From contig OZ246010.1 of NCBI GenBank assembly GCA_965230535.1, forward strand, positions 1 to 64,000: a DNA stretch of 64,000 nucleotides, read 5' to 3'. Source of the stretch: JAUILH01 sp965230535. Lineage in GTDB: Bacteria > Bacteroidota > Bacteroidia > Flavobacteriales_D > JAUILH01. Below the pieces are notes generated by a model, which made no database searches, was not told where the DNA came from, and saw only the letters and a program-made list of their open reading frames with translations. The position numbers were made by a program, and so were the translations under genes. This document shows positions 36,951-45,523 of the stretch, piece by piece; position 1 is the stretch's first letter; every line of letters starts with the position of its first letter.

Positions 36951-38050
36951 TCTGCCTCCCAAATCACCTCATGCGCCTCATCCAATGCAGGAGGTTCCAA
37001 TTTGTTGATTAACCTGTCCAGTGCTCCTTGAGGTATTGGGTGTTCTCTTGTTCGGTTCCGCTTCATTAATTCTGGATAAGGTACTTCCAAATAAACAATT
37101 GTTATCCTCGCCTTGTAGGTCGTGAATAAACTAATTAATTGATCCCGCATTTGTCTAGTGATATTGGTAGCATTCCAGACAAATGATGTTTTGGATCTCA
37201 AATATTCTCTGGCTTGTTCTTTGGCCAGCTGAACAACTCTACCATTCCCTTTTTTGTCCGTTGGAGAAATTTTTAATGAGCATCTAATATCGTCTAAAGA
37301 AATGACCTTCCAATCTTTGAAATTTCTGGATATATAGGTGTCCTTGCCAGCTCCTGGAACAGCGCACATCATGATTACCTGACAATTGGTGTTATCAAAA
37401 GGATCATAATCAGGACTTTCTTTTTCTTTTTGGAAATAATTGAATCTGGCCAAACTACTGGGGAATTCTCTTGGGCTTTCCCAACAGTGATTCTCTAGAC
37501 ACAATTCCTTGAAATACTCAACACGATCTAACATCTCTCTTTCATCTGTACATATTCTTCCCAGTATGTCAGACTTGGCTAACAAGTACAAGGATTTCAT
37601 GCTAACTTGAAGTGAGGCAGCTATGATGGCCTTTTGTGTATTTGGTTTGTCTAAGGCCCAAATAGGCAGCCCATGAAATCTTACCAACTTGGACACTTCT
37701 TCTCTGATTTTAAATGGAGTAGGGATGTCCTTAAACAAAATGGCCCTGGTTGTTTTCTCTCCTTTTTTAGCATGGCCAGGAGAAATGATTCTTCCATTTT
37801 CCTCTGTTGTGGTAGAGCGCTTTTCAATGTCGTGCATGACAGCAGCTGCAATCAAAACATGCTGTTGTTGCTCTCCCAATGTCATGAATTCAGGAAGTTT
37901 CATTAGAGATTTAACCACCATTTCCGTGTGAATCCAAACGTCTCCTTCTGCATGATGAATTGGGTCTTGCGGGACACCTTCCATGTCCCGCACCCAATTA
38001 AACTCTGAAGTCAACTGACTCCAATTATATGTATGGTATAGTTTCCACAT
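36947..38050 (-). CDS. HD-Pnk: 2',3'-phosphoesterase / 5'-polynucleotide kinase
   Basis: A 367-aa RNA end-healing enzyme. The N-terminal HD domain (about 30-200) has HHAEGDVWIHTEMV and AAVMHDIEK; the C-terminal kinase domain has the P-loop VPGAGKDTY (about 229), SLDDIR and the T4-Pnk-like NRTREHPIP. The same architecture was characterised in Runella as HD-Pnk, which removes 2',3' phosphates and phosphorylates 5'-OH ends. The RNA ligase 3 bp upstream would seal the healed ends. Together they repair RNA cut by metal-independent ribonucleases. Confidence 0.92.
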   Translation of the reverse strand: MWKLYHTYNWSQLTSEFNWVRDMEGVPQDPIHHAEGDVWIHTEMVVKSLMKLPEFMTLGEQQQHVLIAAAVMHDIEKRSTTTEENGRIISPGHAKKGEKTTRAILFKDIPTPFKIREEVSKLVRFHGLPIWALDKPNTQKAIIAASLQVSMKSLYLLAKSDILGRICTDEREMLDRVEYFKELCLENHCWESPREFPSSLARFNYFQKEKESPDYDPFDNTNCQVIMMCAVPGAGKDTYISRNFKDWKVISLDDIRCSLKISPTDKKGNGRVVQLAKEQAREYLRSKTSFVWNATNITRQMRDQLISLFTTYKARITIVYLEVPYPELMKRNRTREHPIPQGALDRLINKLEPPALDEAHEVIWEAD

Positions 38051-38053
38051 AAT

Positions 38054-38743
38054 TTATCTTTTTTCCCATTTCAAAGGCGCACGTCTCCATTTTCGTGTCC
38101 AATGTTTATCAGTTTTTACATGTTCTTTTCTAACATATTTGAACACATTTTCTGCAAAGTCATTGACCGAATACGATTCTACGTTTCTACTCACAATGCC
38201 CTCCATAGAGCATGATTTATTTGTGACAATATCGCATGAATCGAAGGCACTAACACCTTTGGTTAATTCAATTGTTTCTTGTTCGAACTGTGGTCTATCT
38301 ATGGGATGAACCATTTTCAACTCAGGAACTGTTGGGAAATCCATGATTCCTGCATAAAATTTGGTTTCTTCCCACGACAACCATTTATCACCTTCCCGCA
38401 CAGCAAATACATAGAAGTGAGCATCTAGTTTTTGATACTCTATTGAATGTATGGCATACAAATTCTCCCCAAACACTTCCAAATCACCAAGATCTCTTTT
38501 TAACCAACCCCATTTTTCTTTAAGGTAATTGGCCCAAGGATGTCTGGTAGGCACAGCATGTGATCTGGCAAATACCCCTAACTTACTGATACAAGTATTT
38601 TCGCCATCTAGCTTTTCCGTATGAACGACTTGTTCAATTTTAGAAATGTGTTCCCAATAGTGGTGATTTATTCGATCATCACTCGTGGTTCCAGGAGAAA
38701 AGGGAAAATGATAAGTTCTTCCATATTTTCTCGAAATACTCAT
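38054..38743 (-). CDS. RNA ligase (Rnl family, nucleotidyltransferase)
   Basis: A 229-aa ATP-dependent RNA ligase. Motif I is EKLDGEN with the nucleotidyl Lys44; motif IIIa-like FYVFAVREG, motif IV EGIVSRN and motif V VFKYVRKEH are present. It has no clear extra C-terminal domain, so it is a compact ligase. It lies in one operon with HD-Pnk; the pair makes a heal-and-seal pathway separate from RtcB. The 93-bp gap before it contains an AGACC-ACTAAA-GGTCT hairpin (38777-38792). Confidence 0.9.
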   Translation of the reverse strand: MSISRKYGRTYHFPFSPGTTSDDRINHHYWEHISKIEQVVHTEKLDGENTCISKLGVFARSHAVPTRHPWANYLKEKWGWLKRDLGDLEVFGENLYAIHSIEYQKLDAHFYVFAVREGDKWLSWEETKFYAGIMDFPTVPELKMVHPIDRPQFEQETIELTKGVSAFDSCDIVTNKSCSMEGIVSRNVESYSVNDFAENVFKYVRKEHVKTDKHWTRKWRRAPLKWEKR

Positions 38744-38836
38744 CTTTTCTCTTTTTAATTTAACAATAAATGCGTTAGACCACTAAAGGTCTTAGGATTG
38801 TTGCCGTTACATGATTTCTAGTGTTTTAATTGTTTA

Positions 38837-39367
38837 TCACTTCTTTCTTTTTTTCTTACTCTTTTTACTCTTCTTCTTTTTGTTTGAGCTCATCTTTTTC
38901 TTCAGTCTTTTCTGATCGTCTTCTACCGACCAAAGCTGATACTGATCAAGCGCCAATTTTGAAGCTGACTTAAGCAATTTCTTAGCTTCTTTATATTGAC
39001 CCTGTGCTTCCTTCAATAAGGCTTTTTTCTGGAGCAAATTACTCTTACAAACACCGTCGATAGTTAGGCCATAGTCGATTAACTTATCTGCTTTGTTGTA
39101 GGCTTCCATTGACACTAAAAGTTTTGCATAATGCGTATAAACTTCACGGAATTGTGGATTGTTAACCACGACCGATGAAAAGTGGAATTCGGCTGCATCA
39201 TAATCGTGCAAGTACCACAGGCAATAACAGCCCATCAAAAAGTTGGCGCCTGCGTGATCAGGATCATAACTCAATGCATAAGTGAGATCCTGGGTTGATG
39301 CCTCCATGTCAAATCCAAAGTTCTGTCTGGCTTTCAAATAGTATTGATCTGCTAGTGTAAATGGCAT
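38837..39367 (-). CDS. TPR protein with polybasic C-terminal tail
   Basis: A 176-aa protein of tetratricopeptide-like helical repeats (for example ADQYYLKARQNFGFD, HAGANFLMGCYCLWY, YTHYAKLLVSMEAYNKADKL, KKALLKEAQGQYKEAKKLL). The last 21 residues are almost all Lys, Ser and Arg, a likely RNA- or ribosome-binding tail. No signal peptide. It lies 15 bp after prfH in the same operon, so it may help target the repair factors to ribosomes; that is inference. Confidence 0.75.
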   Translation of the reverse strand: MPFTLADQYYLKARQNFGFDMEASTQDLTYALSYDPDHAGANFLMGCYCLWYLHDYDAAEFHFSSVVVNNPQFREVYTHYAKLLVSMEAYNKADKLIDYGLTIDGVCKSNLLQKKALLKEAQGQYKEAKKLLKSASKLALDQYQLWSVEDDQKRLKKKMSSNKKKKSKKSKKKRKK

Positions 39368-39382
39368 TTTTCTAATTTATTT

Positions 39383-40075
39383 TCAAGGGATGTCCCTTTT
39401 AAGTTCTTGTTTTAATCGTTGTCTTTTGTTCTTGAAAGACTTCCTCTTTTTGTTGCTTTTGAAGTCTGATCCCTGAAAAGTTCTAACTGGATTGCCACGC
39501 TCTAATTCGTTGTGATTTTGCCAGTTAGACCGAATCTGATCTCCTTTCGCTTCTAAGTCTTTTATTTGCAGCAATTGAATCAATCTTTCTTTTGCTTTCT
39601 TCTTGTTCTGGGATTGAGATCTACTGTCAGATGCCAAAACAGACAGTCCTGATGGCAAATGCTTTGCCCGAACTGCTGTGCTTACTTTATTGACATGCTG
39701 TCCGCCTGGACCACCAGATCGAATGGCTTCAAATTGAATGTCATTATGGTTCAACTTAAGATTCAAACCAATTGGGTCAATTTCGTTAACACCAACAAAC
39801 CAGTTCTTGCGCTTATGGTGTTTTCTGAATTGACTTTGCCCAACCCATTTGATCGTCCCAACCCAGCTTTCCAGAAAAGATGTTAAGTCATTTCCATTAA
39901 GCTGGATGGTAGCCGACACCAAGGTCCGATTTTCATTACCTGTTTGGCGATCTACTATATCATGCTTGATGCCTTGGTTTTGAGCTTCTTGAATTAGTTT
40001 CTTCAAAACCTGAGCCACCACCCAGCAGCACTCAGCAGGGCCTCTTCCAGATGTTATTTGTATCAATTTTTCCAT
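39383..40075 (-). CDS. prfH: peptide chain release factor H
   Basis: A 230-aa class-I release-factor-like protein lacking the codon-recognition domain. It shows the N-terminal ITSGRGPAECCWVVAQVL, typical of PrfH, and the catalytic GGQ in RSGGPGGQHVNK (residues 124-126), then a basic C-terminal tail. PrfH frees peptidyl-tRNA from ribosomes whose 16S decoding centre has been cut, and works with a dedicated RtcB that reseals the rRNA. The rtcB gene lies 4 bp upstream in the same operon. Confidence 0.93.
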   Translation of the reverse strand: MEKLIQITSGRGPAECCWVVAQVLKKLIQEAQNQGIKHDIVDRQTGNENRTLVSATIQLNGNDLTSFLESWVGTIKWVGQSQFRKHHKRKNWFVGVNEIDPIGLNLKLNHNDIQFEAIRSGGPGGQHVNKVSTAVRAKHLPSGLSVLASDSRSQSQNKKKAKERLIQLLQIKDLEAKGDQIRSNWQNHNELERGNPVRTFQGSDFKSNKKRKSFKNKRQRLKQELKRDIP

Positions 40076-40079
40076 GGTT

Positions 40080-41489
40080 TTATGCTTTATCCATTCTAAC
40101 TATTTTGGGATAAAATTTCCCTTCAACTTTTACCAAATCCTGTTGACTATTCATGACTTTGTCTATTCGCTTATAAGCCATTGGCGCCTCATCAATTCCT
40201 CCGCCAATGAGTGTAACTCCAGCCTTTTTCAATTCATCTCTCACTTGTTTTCCGGTGAAAGATTGTCTGGCCTTTGTTCTACTCATTTGTCGACCTGCTC
40301 CATGTGATGCCGATTGTAATGAATGGGTATTACCCAGACCACTTACAATCATGCCTGGATCCGTCATAGTGGCTGGAATAATGCCCATCTCACCTAGTTT
40401 CGCTGGCGTAGCTCCTTTTCTATGAACAATCAGCTCTCGACCGTCATCTTGGCGCTCTTTCCAAGCGAAATTGTGGTGATTTTCGACCTTGATAGGGTTC
40501 TTTAAACCAAATACTTTGGCCAATTTCTGATGAATGACATCATGACAAGCTTTCGCATAATCTCCAGCCAGATTCATGGCCAACCAATATTCTTGACCGG
40601 CTTCAGAATCCATATCCAACCAGGCTAAATGTTCATAGCCTTTCGGCAGCCAACAAGTGTCTTTGGCCACCTTGGTATAGTATTGAGCAATGGTAGCACC
40701 AAATCCGCGTGAACCAGAGTGGGAGAGGAGGCCAACATAATTTCCAGCGTCCAAACCAAATCGATTCCCAGGTTGAAGCTCAACCACACCAACTTCCACA
40801 AAATGATTTCCAGATCCAGAAGTTCCTAATTGGTGAACCGCTTTGCTGTGAAGCTGCCTTAACAATTCCGTCTCCTGAAATTCAGGTCTGTCAAGAACTT
40901 CATGGTCGTTGTTGGAAGCATCATTTTGCTTTCTAATACCAAAATGCGTGTGCTCTTTCAAAGCCGTCTTGATTTGGAATGCGTTTCGATTAACAAATTC
41001 AGCTGGCACATCAAAGATGCTCAAAGCCATTCTGCAACCAATATCCAAACCAATGGCATATGGAATTATCTCGTTTTGTGTTGCCAAAACTCCGCCAATA
41101 GGTAAACCATAACCCACGTGCGCATCAGGCATTAAAGCACCTTTTTTTGCAACAGGCAGAGACATAGCCAAATCCATTTGATGAACAGTGTTTTGTGAAA
41201 TGAACTGCCTACCATAAACTTTGTAGGGTTTAGGCGATTCATCAACAGCATAACTGGTTCCATCTTGAGTTTTAACCACAGGCGCAAATTCTTCTGCAAT
41301 AGGAGCCAATGTATTATGACTCAAATAGTCTTCAGGATGTAAAAGAACGTTTTCTAATAATTCAAGCTTTTCAGCTTTGGACAAGTGTTTGAAGTACATT
41401 GCCATGATGTTAATTGCCAAACTTCTAGACTTATCCGATTTATAATTTATTTTTCTAAGGTCTTTGCCCTTAAGTTTCGATTTGCCCAT
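40080..41489 (-). CDS. rtcB: RNA-splicing ligase RtcB, PrfH-associated
   Basis: A 469-aa RtcB from ATG 41489, the normal family length. Motifs: LPIGGVLAT, GLDIGCRMAL (metal-binding Cys), LGTSGSGNHFVEV, SHSGSRGFG, ENHHNFAW, HRKGATPA and SHGAGRQMSR with the GMP-accepting His. It joins 2',3'-cyclic phosphate and 5'-OH RNA ends using GTP and manganese. The frame stays open another 103 codons to a TTG at 41798, but that TTG lies inside a likely promoter -7 box and the stretch folds into a terminator and a hairpin, so I read it as leader. Linked to prfH, the likely substrate is cleaved 16S rRNA. Confidence 0.93.
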   Translation of the reverse strand: MGKSKLKGKDLRKINYKSDKSRSLAINIMAMYFKHLSKAEKLELLENVLLHPEDYLSHNTLAPIAEEFAPVVKTQDGTSYAVDESPKPYKVYGRQFISQNTVHQMDLAMSLPVAKKGALMPDAHVGYGLPIGGVLATQNEIIPYAIGLDIGCRMALSIFDVPAEFVNRNAFQIKTALKEHTHFGIRKQNDASNNDHEVLDRPEFQETELLRQLHSKAVHQLGTSGSGNHFVEVGVVELQPGNRFGLDAGNYVGLLSHSGSRGFGATIAQYYTKVAKDTCWLPKGYEHLAWLDMDSEAGQEYWLAMNLAGDYAKACHDVIHQKLAKVFGLKNPIKVENHHNFAWKERQDDGRELIVHRKGATPAKLGEMGIIPATMTDPGMIVSGLGNTHSLQSASHGAGRQMSRTKARQSFTGKQVRDELKKAGVTLIGGGIDEAPMAYKRIDKVMNSQQDLVKVEGKFYPKIVRMDKA

Positions 41490-41795
41490 AGCGTATCGTT
41501 TTAGCCGACCAGTATGTATTGAACACAATACATACCGGGAGGTAGTTAGTTGACCAATAATTCGATCGTAAAAAAAAGATTTGATTTGTTGCGCCGTTGG
41601 CAAGCCTCTGGCGACCAATGGATCCGAAAGGGCACAAAAAAACCCGATCGAATGGATCAGGCATATAGATTCAAAAACCAGATTATTATCTAGCTTTCCC
41701 TGATCACTTTGGCGATATAGTTGTTCAAACTTAGCATAGGCAGTCCTCCATCTTTTATTTCCTGATGTAGGAATTTCTAATTCTCTTTCGAGACG
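41490..41795 (-). ncRNA. structured 5' leader of rtcB, possible attenuator or small RNA
   Basis: About 300 nt between the promoter and rtcB. On the minus strand it contains an intrinsic-terminator shape (41635-41661) and, nearer the gene, a perfect 10-bp hairpin GTATGTATTG-TGTT-CAATACATAC (41512-41535). The frame is open through it by chance or as an N-terminal extension of RtcB. I recognise no known RNA family; it is not a tRNA. Confidence 0.45.
41635..41661 (-). terminator. intrinsic terminator inside the rtcB leader
   Basis: Minus strand: CCTGATC-cattc-GATCGGG (7 bp, one G:T pair) followed by TTTTTTTTG. It lies about 145 nt before the rtcB start, in position to abort transcription early. 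Confidence 0.6.
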
Positions 41796-41828
41796 CAAAC
41801 ATAAAACATCAGGTTGCTTATTTCCAAA
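41796..41828 (-). promoter_or_regulatory. probable promoter of the rtcB-prfH operon
   Basis: Minus strand: TTTG (41828-41825), 21-nt spacer, TATGTTTG (41803-41796), matching the Bacteroidota TTTG/TAnnTTTG form with a slightly long spacer. Confidence 0.5.
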
Positions 41829-41850
41829 TGTTTTTTTTCGATTTTGGAGG

Positions 41851-41875
41851 TCCCTACGTAGTAGGGAATTTTTTT
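41851..41875 (+). terminator. terminator-like hairpin CCCTAC-GTA-GTAGGG
   Basis: Six-bp GC-rich stem followed by AATTTTTTT on the plus strand. No plus-strand gene ends nearby, so it may block antisense transcripts or belong to the rtcB control region. From 41876 to 42018 there is only a 13-bp direct repeat, GTTTTGTATAGTT, at 41957 and 41999, possibly regulatory for the next gene. Confidence 0.45.
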
Positions 41876-42018
41876 CACCATCGCTTTAAACAATATAAGA
41901 CAGGCTTTCTTTATAATTACCTAATTTTTCAAGACCATCACTTTGTTCCCAAACTGGTTTTGTATAGTTAACTTTTGATAACCCGCAAGACTAATACTGT
42001 TTTGTATAGTTTTGGTTA

Positions 42019-42555
42019 ATGTTCAAGTCAATGCAAAGAACCATTCTCTCACCATTGGTACTACTTCTAGGATCTATTCATTTAATGTCCTGCTCTTCAA
42101 CGGATAACAATGGAGCGAATGACAAAAAAGAGCTTTCATCTAAAACTGAAATCGATTATTCAACCATTTTAAAAGGTGTATGGGGATTGGGATCCGATTG
42201 GGGAATTAGTTCCAATGGTGATACCATTGTTGGTGATTATTTTGGAAGTGTCAAGTTTGATTTTAGATCGAGAGGTGTACTATTCATAATAGGAGATAGC
42301 ATGACTCCTGACAAGGAGCTCATTGAGGTTGAGCTTTCTCCAGTTTACTATTCAATAAAAGGTGCAAAATTCAAGATTGATTCTTTAAAGGAAGCATATT
42401 TCTTGGATAGTTCAGAAGAATATGACCTTAAAATGCCGTACCCATTTTCTTTGAGCTTGATACCTCAAGATTTGAGGAAAAATCGAGCATTAGGACTAAC
42501 CAATATGGAGTTGCTTGAAAAATATTGTGATGAACAAAATCAGAAAAATAAATAG
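42019..42555 (+). CDS. putative lipoprotein
   Basis: A 178-aa protein with a signal sequence ending in a lipobox LMSC (Cys25 from ATG 42019; ATG 42031 is another possible start). The mature part is a small beta-rich domain (GVWGLGSDWGISSNGDTIVGDYFGSVKFD) like lipocalin-type Bacteroidota lipoproteins. No specific function recognised. It starts a run of five small secreted or membrane genes. Confidence 0.75.
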   Translation: MFKSMQRTILSPLVLLLGSIHLMSCSSTDNNGANDKKELSSKTEIDYSTILKGVWGLGSDWGISSNGDTIVGDYFGSVKFDFRSRGVLFIIGDSMTPDKELIEVELSPVYYSIKGAKFKIDSLKEAYFLDSSEEYDLKMPYPFSLSLIPQDLRKNRALGLTNMELLEKYCDEQNQKNK

Positions 42556-42660
42556 TGCAAACAACTGAATCTTTGTGAACATGGCTTAGAATAATTGACC
42601 AAAGAAAGGGTTACTTTCAGAATTTAATAGGTATGTAACATCAAATAAAGCAATGTTATC

Positions 42661-43428
42661 ATGAGAAGTATGCTAAAGAATATTTGGAAGGCAGACCATC
42701 ATTGGGCGGGAATGTTTCTTTCGGTCGTGTTTAACTTTATCTTGGGGGGAGCCCTAATTTTCATCTTGATTTTATACCTCAGTTTTGGAGAGTATCAAGG
42801 TAAACCGGATGTTGAAGGTGTTCGTTGGTGGTACTTTGCTAGATTGAGTCTCTATTTGTGTGTGGCTTACTTGCCGTACACACTTCTGGTTGTCTTTTCA
42901 TATCGAGCCAAGAGCTTTGGCGCTGCAAAGATTGGCTTGGTAGGTATGATTATGACTTTGGGCTGTCATCTAGTTGTAGGGCTTATTGTATTTAATACTG
43001 ATATGTTAGGAACAGGAAGCTTAACGGATGAACAAAAAGCTGTTTTGCATGAAATGGAAGAAGACTGTCAATGTAATGTGCGAATTGGATTTGATCCCAA
43101 TTTAGGAGAAGAGAGCGATTCACGGAATCTGCCTCTAATGCTTAATTACAATAATTCCAAAATCAACCAATGTTTAATGATTGAAGATACTTTACTCAAA
43201 AAGAGTAGGAGGTATTGCGAAAAAATCAGCTCAAATTTTGGAGCATCTCAGGCATATACAATTTTAACTGTGACTTTTTATGCTTCAGATTTTGGTTATA
43301 GGTCAGAATCCCCGTATTGCAGTCGCAGTTATACGTATAACCTCAAGACAAATGAACTCATAGAAAAAAGCGAATCGGGTCGAAGAACTAGAATTAAGCG
43401 ACAAATAGAGGAAGGATATGTTGAGTGA
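42661..43428 (+). CDS. membrane protein of unknown function
   Basis: A 255-aa protein with three hydrophobic segments in the first 125 residues (FLSVVFNFILGGALIFILIL; LSLYLCVAYLPYTLLVVFSY; AKIGLVGMIMTLGCHLVVGLIVF) and a soluble Cys-containing C-terminal domain (CQCN, SPYCSRSYTYNL). No family recognised. Separate from its neighbours by 60-105 bp. Confidence 0.65.
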   Translation: MRSMLKNIWKADHHWAGMFLSVVFNFILGGALIFILILYLSFGEYQGKPDVEGVRWWYFARLSLYLCVAYLPYTLLVVFSYRAKSFGAAKIGLVGMIMTLGCHLVVGLIVFNTDMLGTGSLTDEQKAVLHEMEEDCQCNVRIGFDPNLGEESDSRNLPLMLNYNNSKINQCLMIEDTLLKKSRRYCEKISSNFGASQAYTILTVTFYASDFGYRSESPYCSRSYTYNLKTNELIEKSESGRRTRIKRQIEEGYVE

Positions 43429-43487
43429 TTTTGTTTGAACCATTTAGCTTTTTATTAACTTCACTAAGCTAGTTTAAGTATTGAAAA

Positions 43488-43880
43488 ATGGAAGATCCAA
43501 TTGACCATATAGCCCCAAAACTGAATTACCAGTATAAGTTTAAAATTGTTCCCGTGGTTATTTTAAGTTTTCTGGCCATTGCTATGACGGTGCTTAAGGA
43601 AATGAACGTTCCTGGAGGTGCATTTTTTGGACTTTTGTTTACTTCTATTTTAGCTGGGTTCAGTATTTTCTCATTTCTAATCTTACGAGGAACAAGCATG
43701 TTGAATAATGTTTATTTCGGACTATCCATAATTTGGATTTGTGTATTGGTATGGGGAGCATTTTTTAATGGCGGTTATCCTTTCAACTGGAGAGGGCTGT
43801 CATACATTTTTCCCTTTATACTTTTAATCAATTTAATAGGATTTCTGTTTTATAGAAGTAAGAAAAAAAGACTTGGATAA
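43488..43880 (+). CDS. small four-helix membrane protein
   Basis: A 130-aa protein with about four hydrophobic helices (IVPVVILSFLAIAMTVL; FFGLLFTSILAGFSIFSFLIL; VYFGLSIIWICVLVWGAFF; ISFPFILLINLIGFLFY-like) and a Lys-rich C-terminus. Unknown function; looks like a lineage-specific protein. Confidence 0.6.
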   Translation: MEDPIDHIAPKLNYQYKFKIVPVVILSFLAIAMTVLKEMNVPGGAFFGLLFTSILAGFSIFSFLILRGTSMLNNVYFGLSIIWICVLVWGAFFNGGYPFNWRGLSYIFPFILLINLIGFLFYRSKKKRLG

Positions 43881-43929
43881 GTTATTTCCTCGTATCTGTA
43901 CCATCACAATAAATTGACATTACATAAGT

Positions 43930-44316
43930 ATGTCAAGATTTATAATTTCAATACTGTTATTGTTCTGGATAGGAATAAGAGAAGGTTATTCCCAAACAAT
44001 TGATTCAACTGTTTTTGTAGATATTTATTGGGGAGATTTGGACCCTTTTTCTGATCAAAACAAATATCAATCATTCTCCAACAAAAATGAGCTCTACAAT
44101 CGAGTAAGAGCAGGAATGATCTTTCATTCAAATGGTACATTTGAGGAGATTCCCGTCAGGTCGTGTGGATTTAGTAGGAAACCGTTTAAAGGCACATGGC
44201 AACTGAAAGCTGGTGTAATTGAAGTGAAAATTTATGATTGGTTGGCCTGGAAGTATAAGGTACTGGAATTTGGCAAGGGATGGATGAAATTGAAATACTG
44301 GATTGAAATGGAATAA
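43930..44316 (+). CDS. small secreted protein
   Basis: A 128-aa protein with a signal peptide (MSRFIISILLLFWIGIREGYSQ). The mature part has strands like GTFEEIPVRSCGF and KGTWQLKAGVIEVKIYDW, suggesting a small beta-barrel/lipocalin-like domain as in the lipoprotein at 42 kb. Function unknown. Confidence 0.65.
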   Translation: MSRFIISILLLFWIGIREGYSQTIDSTVFVDIYWGDLDPFSDQNKYQSFSNKNELYNRVRAGMIFHSNGTFEEIPVRSCGFSRKPFKGTWQLKAGVIEVKIYDWLAWKYKVLEFGKGWMKLKYWIEME

Positions 44317-44366
44317 CATGGTTGTATTTTCCAAGTTGGACAAAATTGAGCTATTTTCGGAGGCAA

Positions 44367-44930
44367 ATGAATTACAGGGAATTGCAAAAACAAGTGAATC
44401 GATTACGTGCTTGGGATATATCATTCCATATTGCACTTGGTATTGGGATTTCATTTGCAGGTCTCTACTTTATTTATCTGTTGAATTATACTGAATGGTA
44501 CGAACAAACCAATTTTAGAAATGGAGGAAAGAATATTTCTGTTTTTGGAATATATCTATTGTCTATTGGGATGATTTTATTTGGTGTTAGGGAGGTCATA
44601 AAAACCATCAAAGATTTTAAGCTTAAAGAAGTAAGATCAAAATTATCCATACATCAAAACAAACAGTTGGTTGCTAATGTTTTCGAACACTTTAAAATAG
44701 CCAGACTACCAAATCCTATTCATAAAAGTTCCAAAGTTACAGGAATCGAATTCTGGAAATACAGATACAATGGCAATTTTGGAATTAAGCACAACTATTA
44801 TGTTTTTGTATATGACCATGGAATTTATCTATGCGCTTTCAACTCAGATTTTAGAGGCTATTATTCAGGTGTAGGTTCTCAAAAAAAACTGAAGTTGATA
44901 ATTGAAAAACTTAAAGTTGAAATGAACTAA
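44367..44930 (+). CDS. membrane protein with two helices and soluble C-terminus
   Basis: I start it at ATG 44367 because GGAGG lies 4 nt upstream, a clear ribosome site; the frame is open further upstream. About 187 aa with helices at AWDISFHIALGIGISFAGLYFIYLL and VFGIYLLSIGMILFGV and a C-terminal domain (EFWKYRYNGNFGIKHNYYVFVYDHG). No family recognised. It begins 50 bp after the secreted protein. Confidence 0.65.
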   Translation: MNYRELQKQVNRLRAWDISFHIALGIGISFAGLYFIYLLNYTEWYEQTNFRNGGKNISVFGIYLLSIGMILFGVREVIKTIKDFKLKEVRSKLSIHQNKQLVANVFEHFKIARLPNPIHKSSKVTGIEFWKYRYNGNFGIKHNYYVFVYDHGIYLCAFNSDFRGYYSGVGSQKKLKLIIEKLKVEMN

Positions 44931-44939
44931 TTTTGATCT

Positions 44940-45479
44940 GTGTCAGAAAAGAAATTACTCATACTAGATCTGGATGAAACGTTAATTCACGCAACCCCCA
45001 TACCTCTAGATAGAGCGTCTGAATATCATTTTGATGAATACTCAATATACGTTCGTCCAGGTCTGGAAGAATTTTTGAACGGTTGCAAAGAAAAATATGA
45101 TGTGGCTATTTGGTCTTCGGCGGATGATGATTATGTACACTCTATAGTAGAATTGGTTAAGCCAAAGGAGTTTGATTTTGTATTTGTATGGGAAAGAAGT
45201 AGATGTACAACAAGAAGACATTTCAGTTTGGACAAATACGTATTTGAAAAACGGCTAAAAAAAGCCAAGAAACTAGGCTACTCAATAGAGCATATGTTAA
45301 TAGTTGATGATTCACCTGAGAAAACCAGAGAGAATTATGGAAACGCCATTTATGTTAAAGAGTTTAATGGAGATTTATCAGATAACGAACTTGAAATATT
45401 ATTGGAATATTTGAACAAAATAGCTAATAAAGATAATTTGAGAAGGATTGAAAAGCGAGGGTGGAGAAATACCAGGTGA
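44940..45479 (+). CDS. FCP1/NIF-like HAD phosphatase
   Basis: A 179-aa HAD-superfamily phosphatase, GTG start. The catalytic motif is LDLDETLIHA (DxDxT), with YVRPGLEEFL, WSSADDDYV and LIVDDSPEK as the later HAD motifs, matching the FCP1/SCP group. In eukaryotes these act on RNA polymerase II tails; bacterial members have unknown phosphoprotein substrates. It follows the membrane protein by 9 bp and may be co-transcribed. Confidence 0.88.
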   Translation: MSEKKLLILDLDETLIHATPIPLDRASEYHFDEYSIYVRPGLEEFLNGCKEKYDVAIWSSADDDYVHSIVELVKPKEFDFVFVWERSRCTTRRHFSLDKYVFEKRLKKAKKLGYSIEHMLIVDDSPEKTRENYGNAIYVKEFNGDLSDNELEILLEYLNKIANKDNLRRIEKRGWRNTR

Positions 45480-45523
45480 ATTAACTTTGTTGTTGTTGGG
45501 AAGTATATAAAGTATTAGTTATC

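Noticed and set aside
38760..38790. A fourth NrtR operator before the RNA ligase gene (AATAAATGCGTTAG)
   Set aside because: Only a partial half-site is present and the TTTGTGT arm is missing.
41512..41661. A tRNA or tRNA-like RNA in the rtcB leader
   Set aside because: Stems are present, but there is no T-arm consensus, acceptor pairing or CCA-type end.
41490..41798. A 103-residue N-terminal extension of RtcB from TTG 41798
   Set aside because: The core from ATG 41489 has the normal length, the TTG overlaps a promoter -7 box, and the region folds into a terminator and hairpin.
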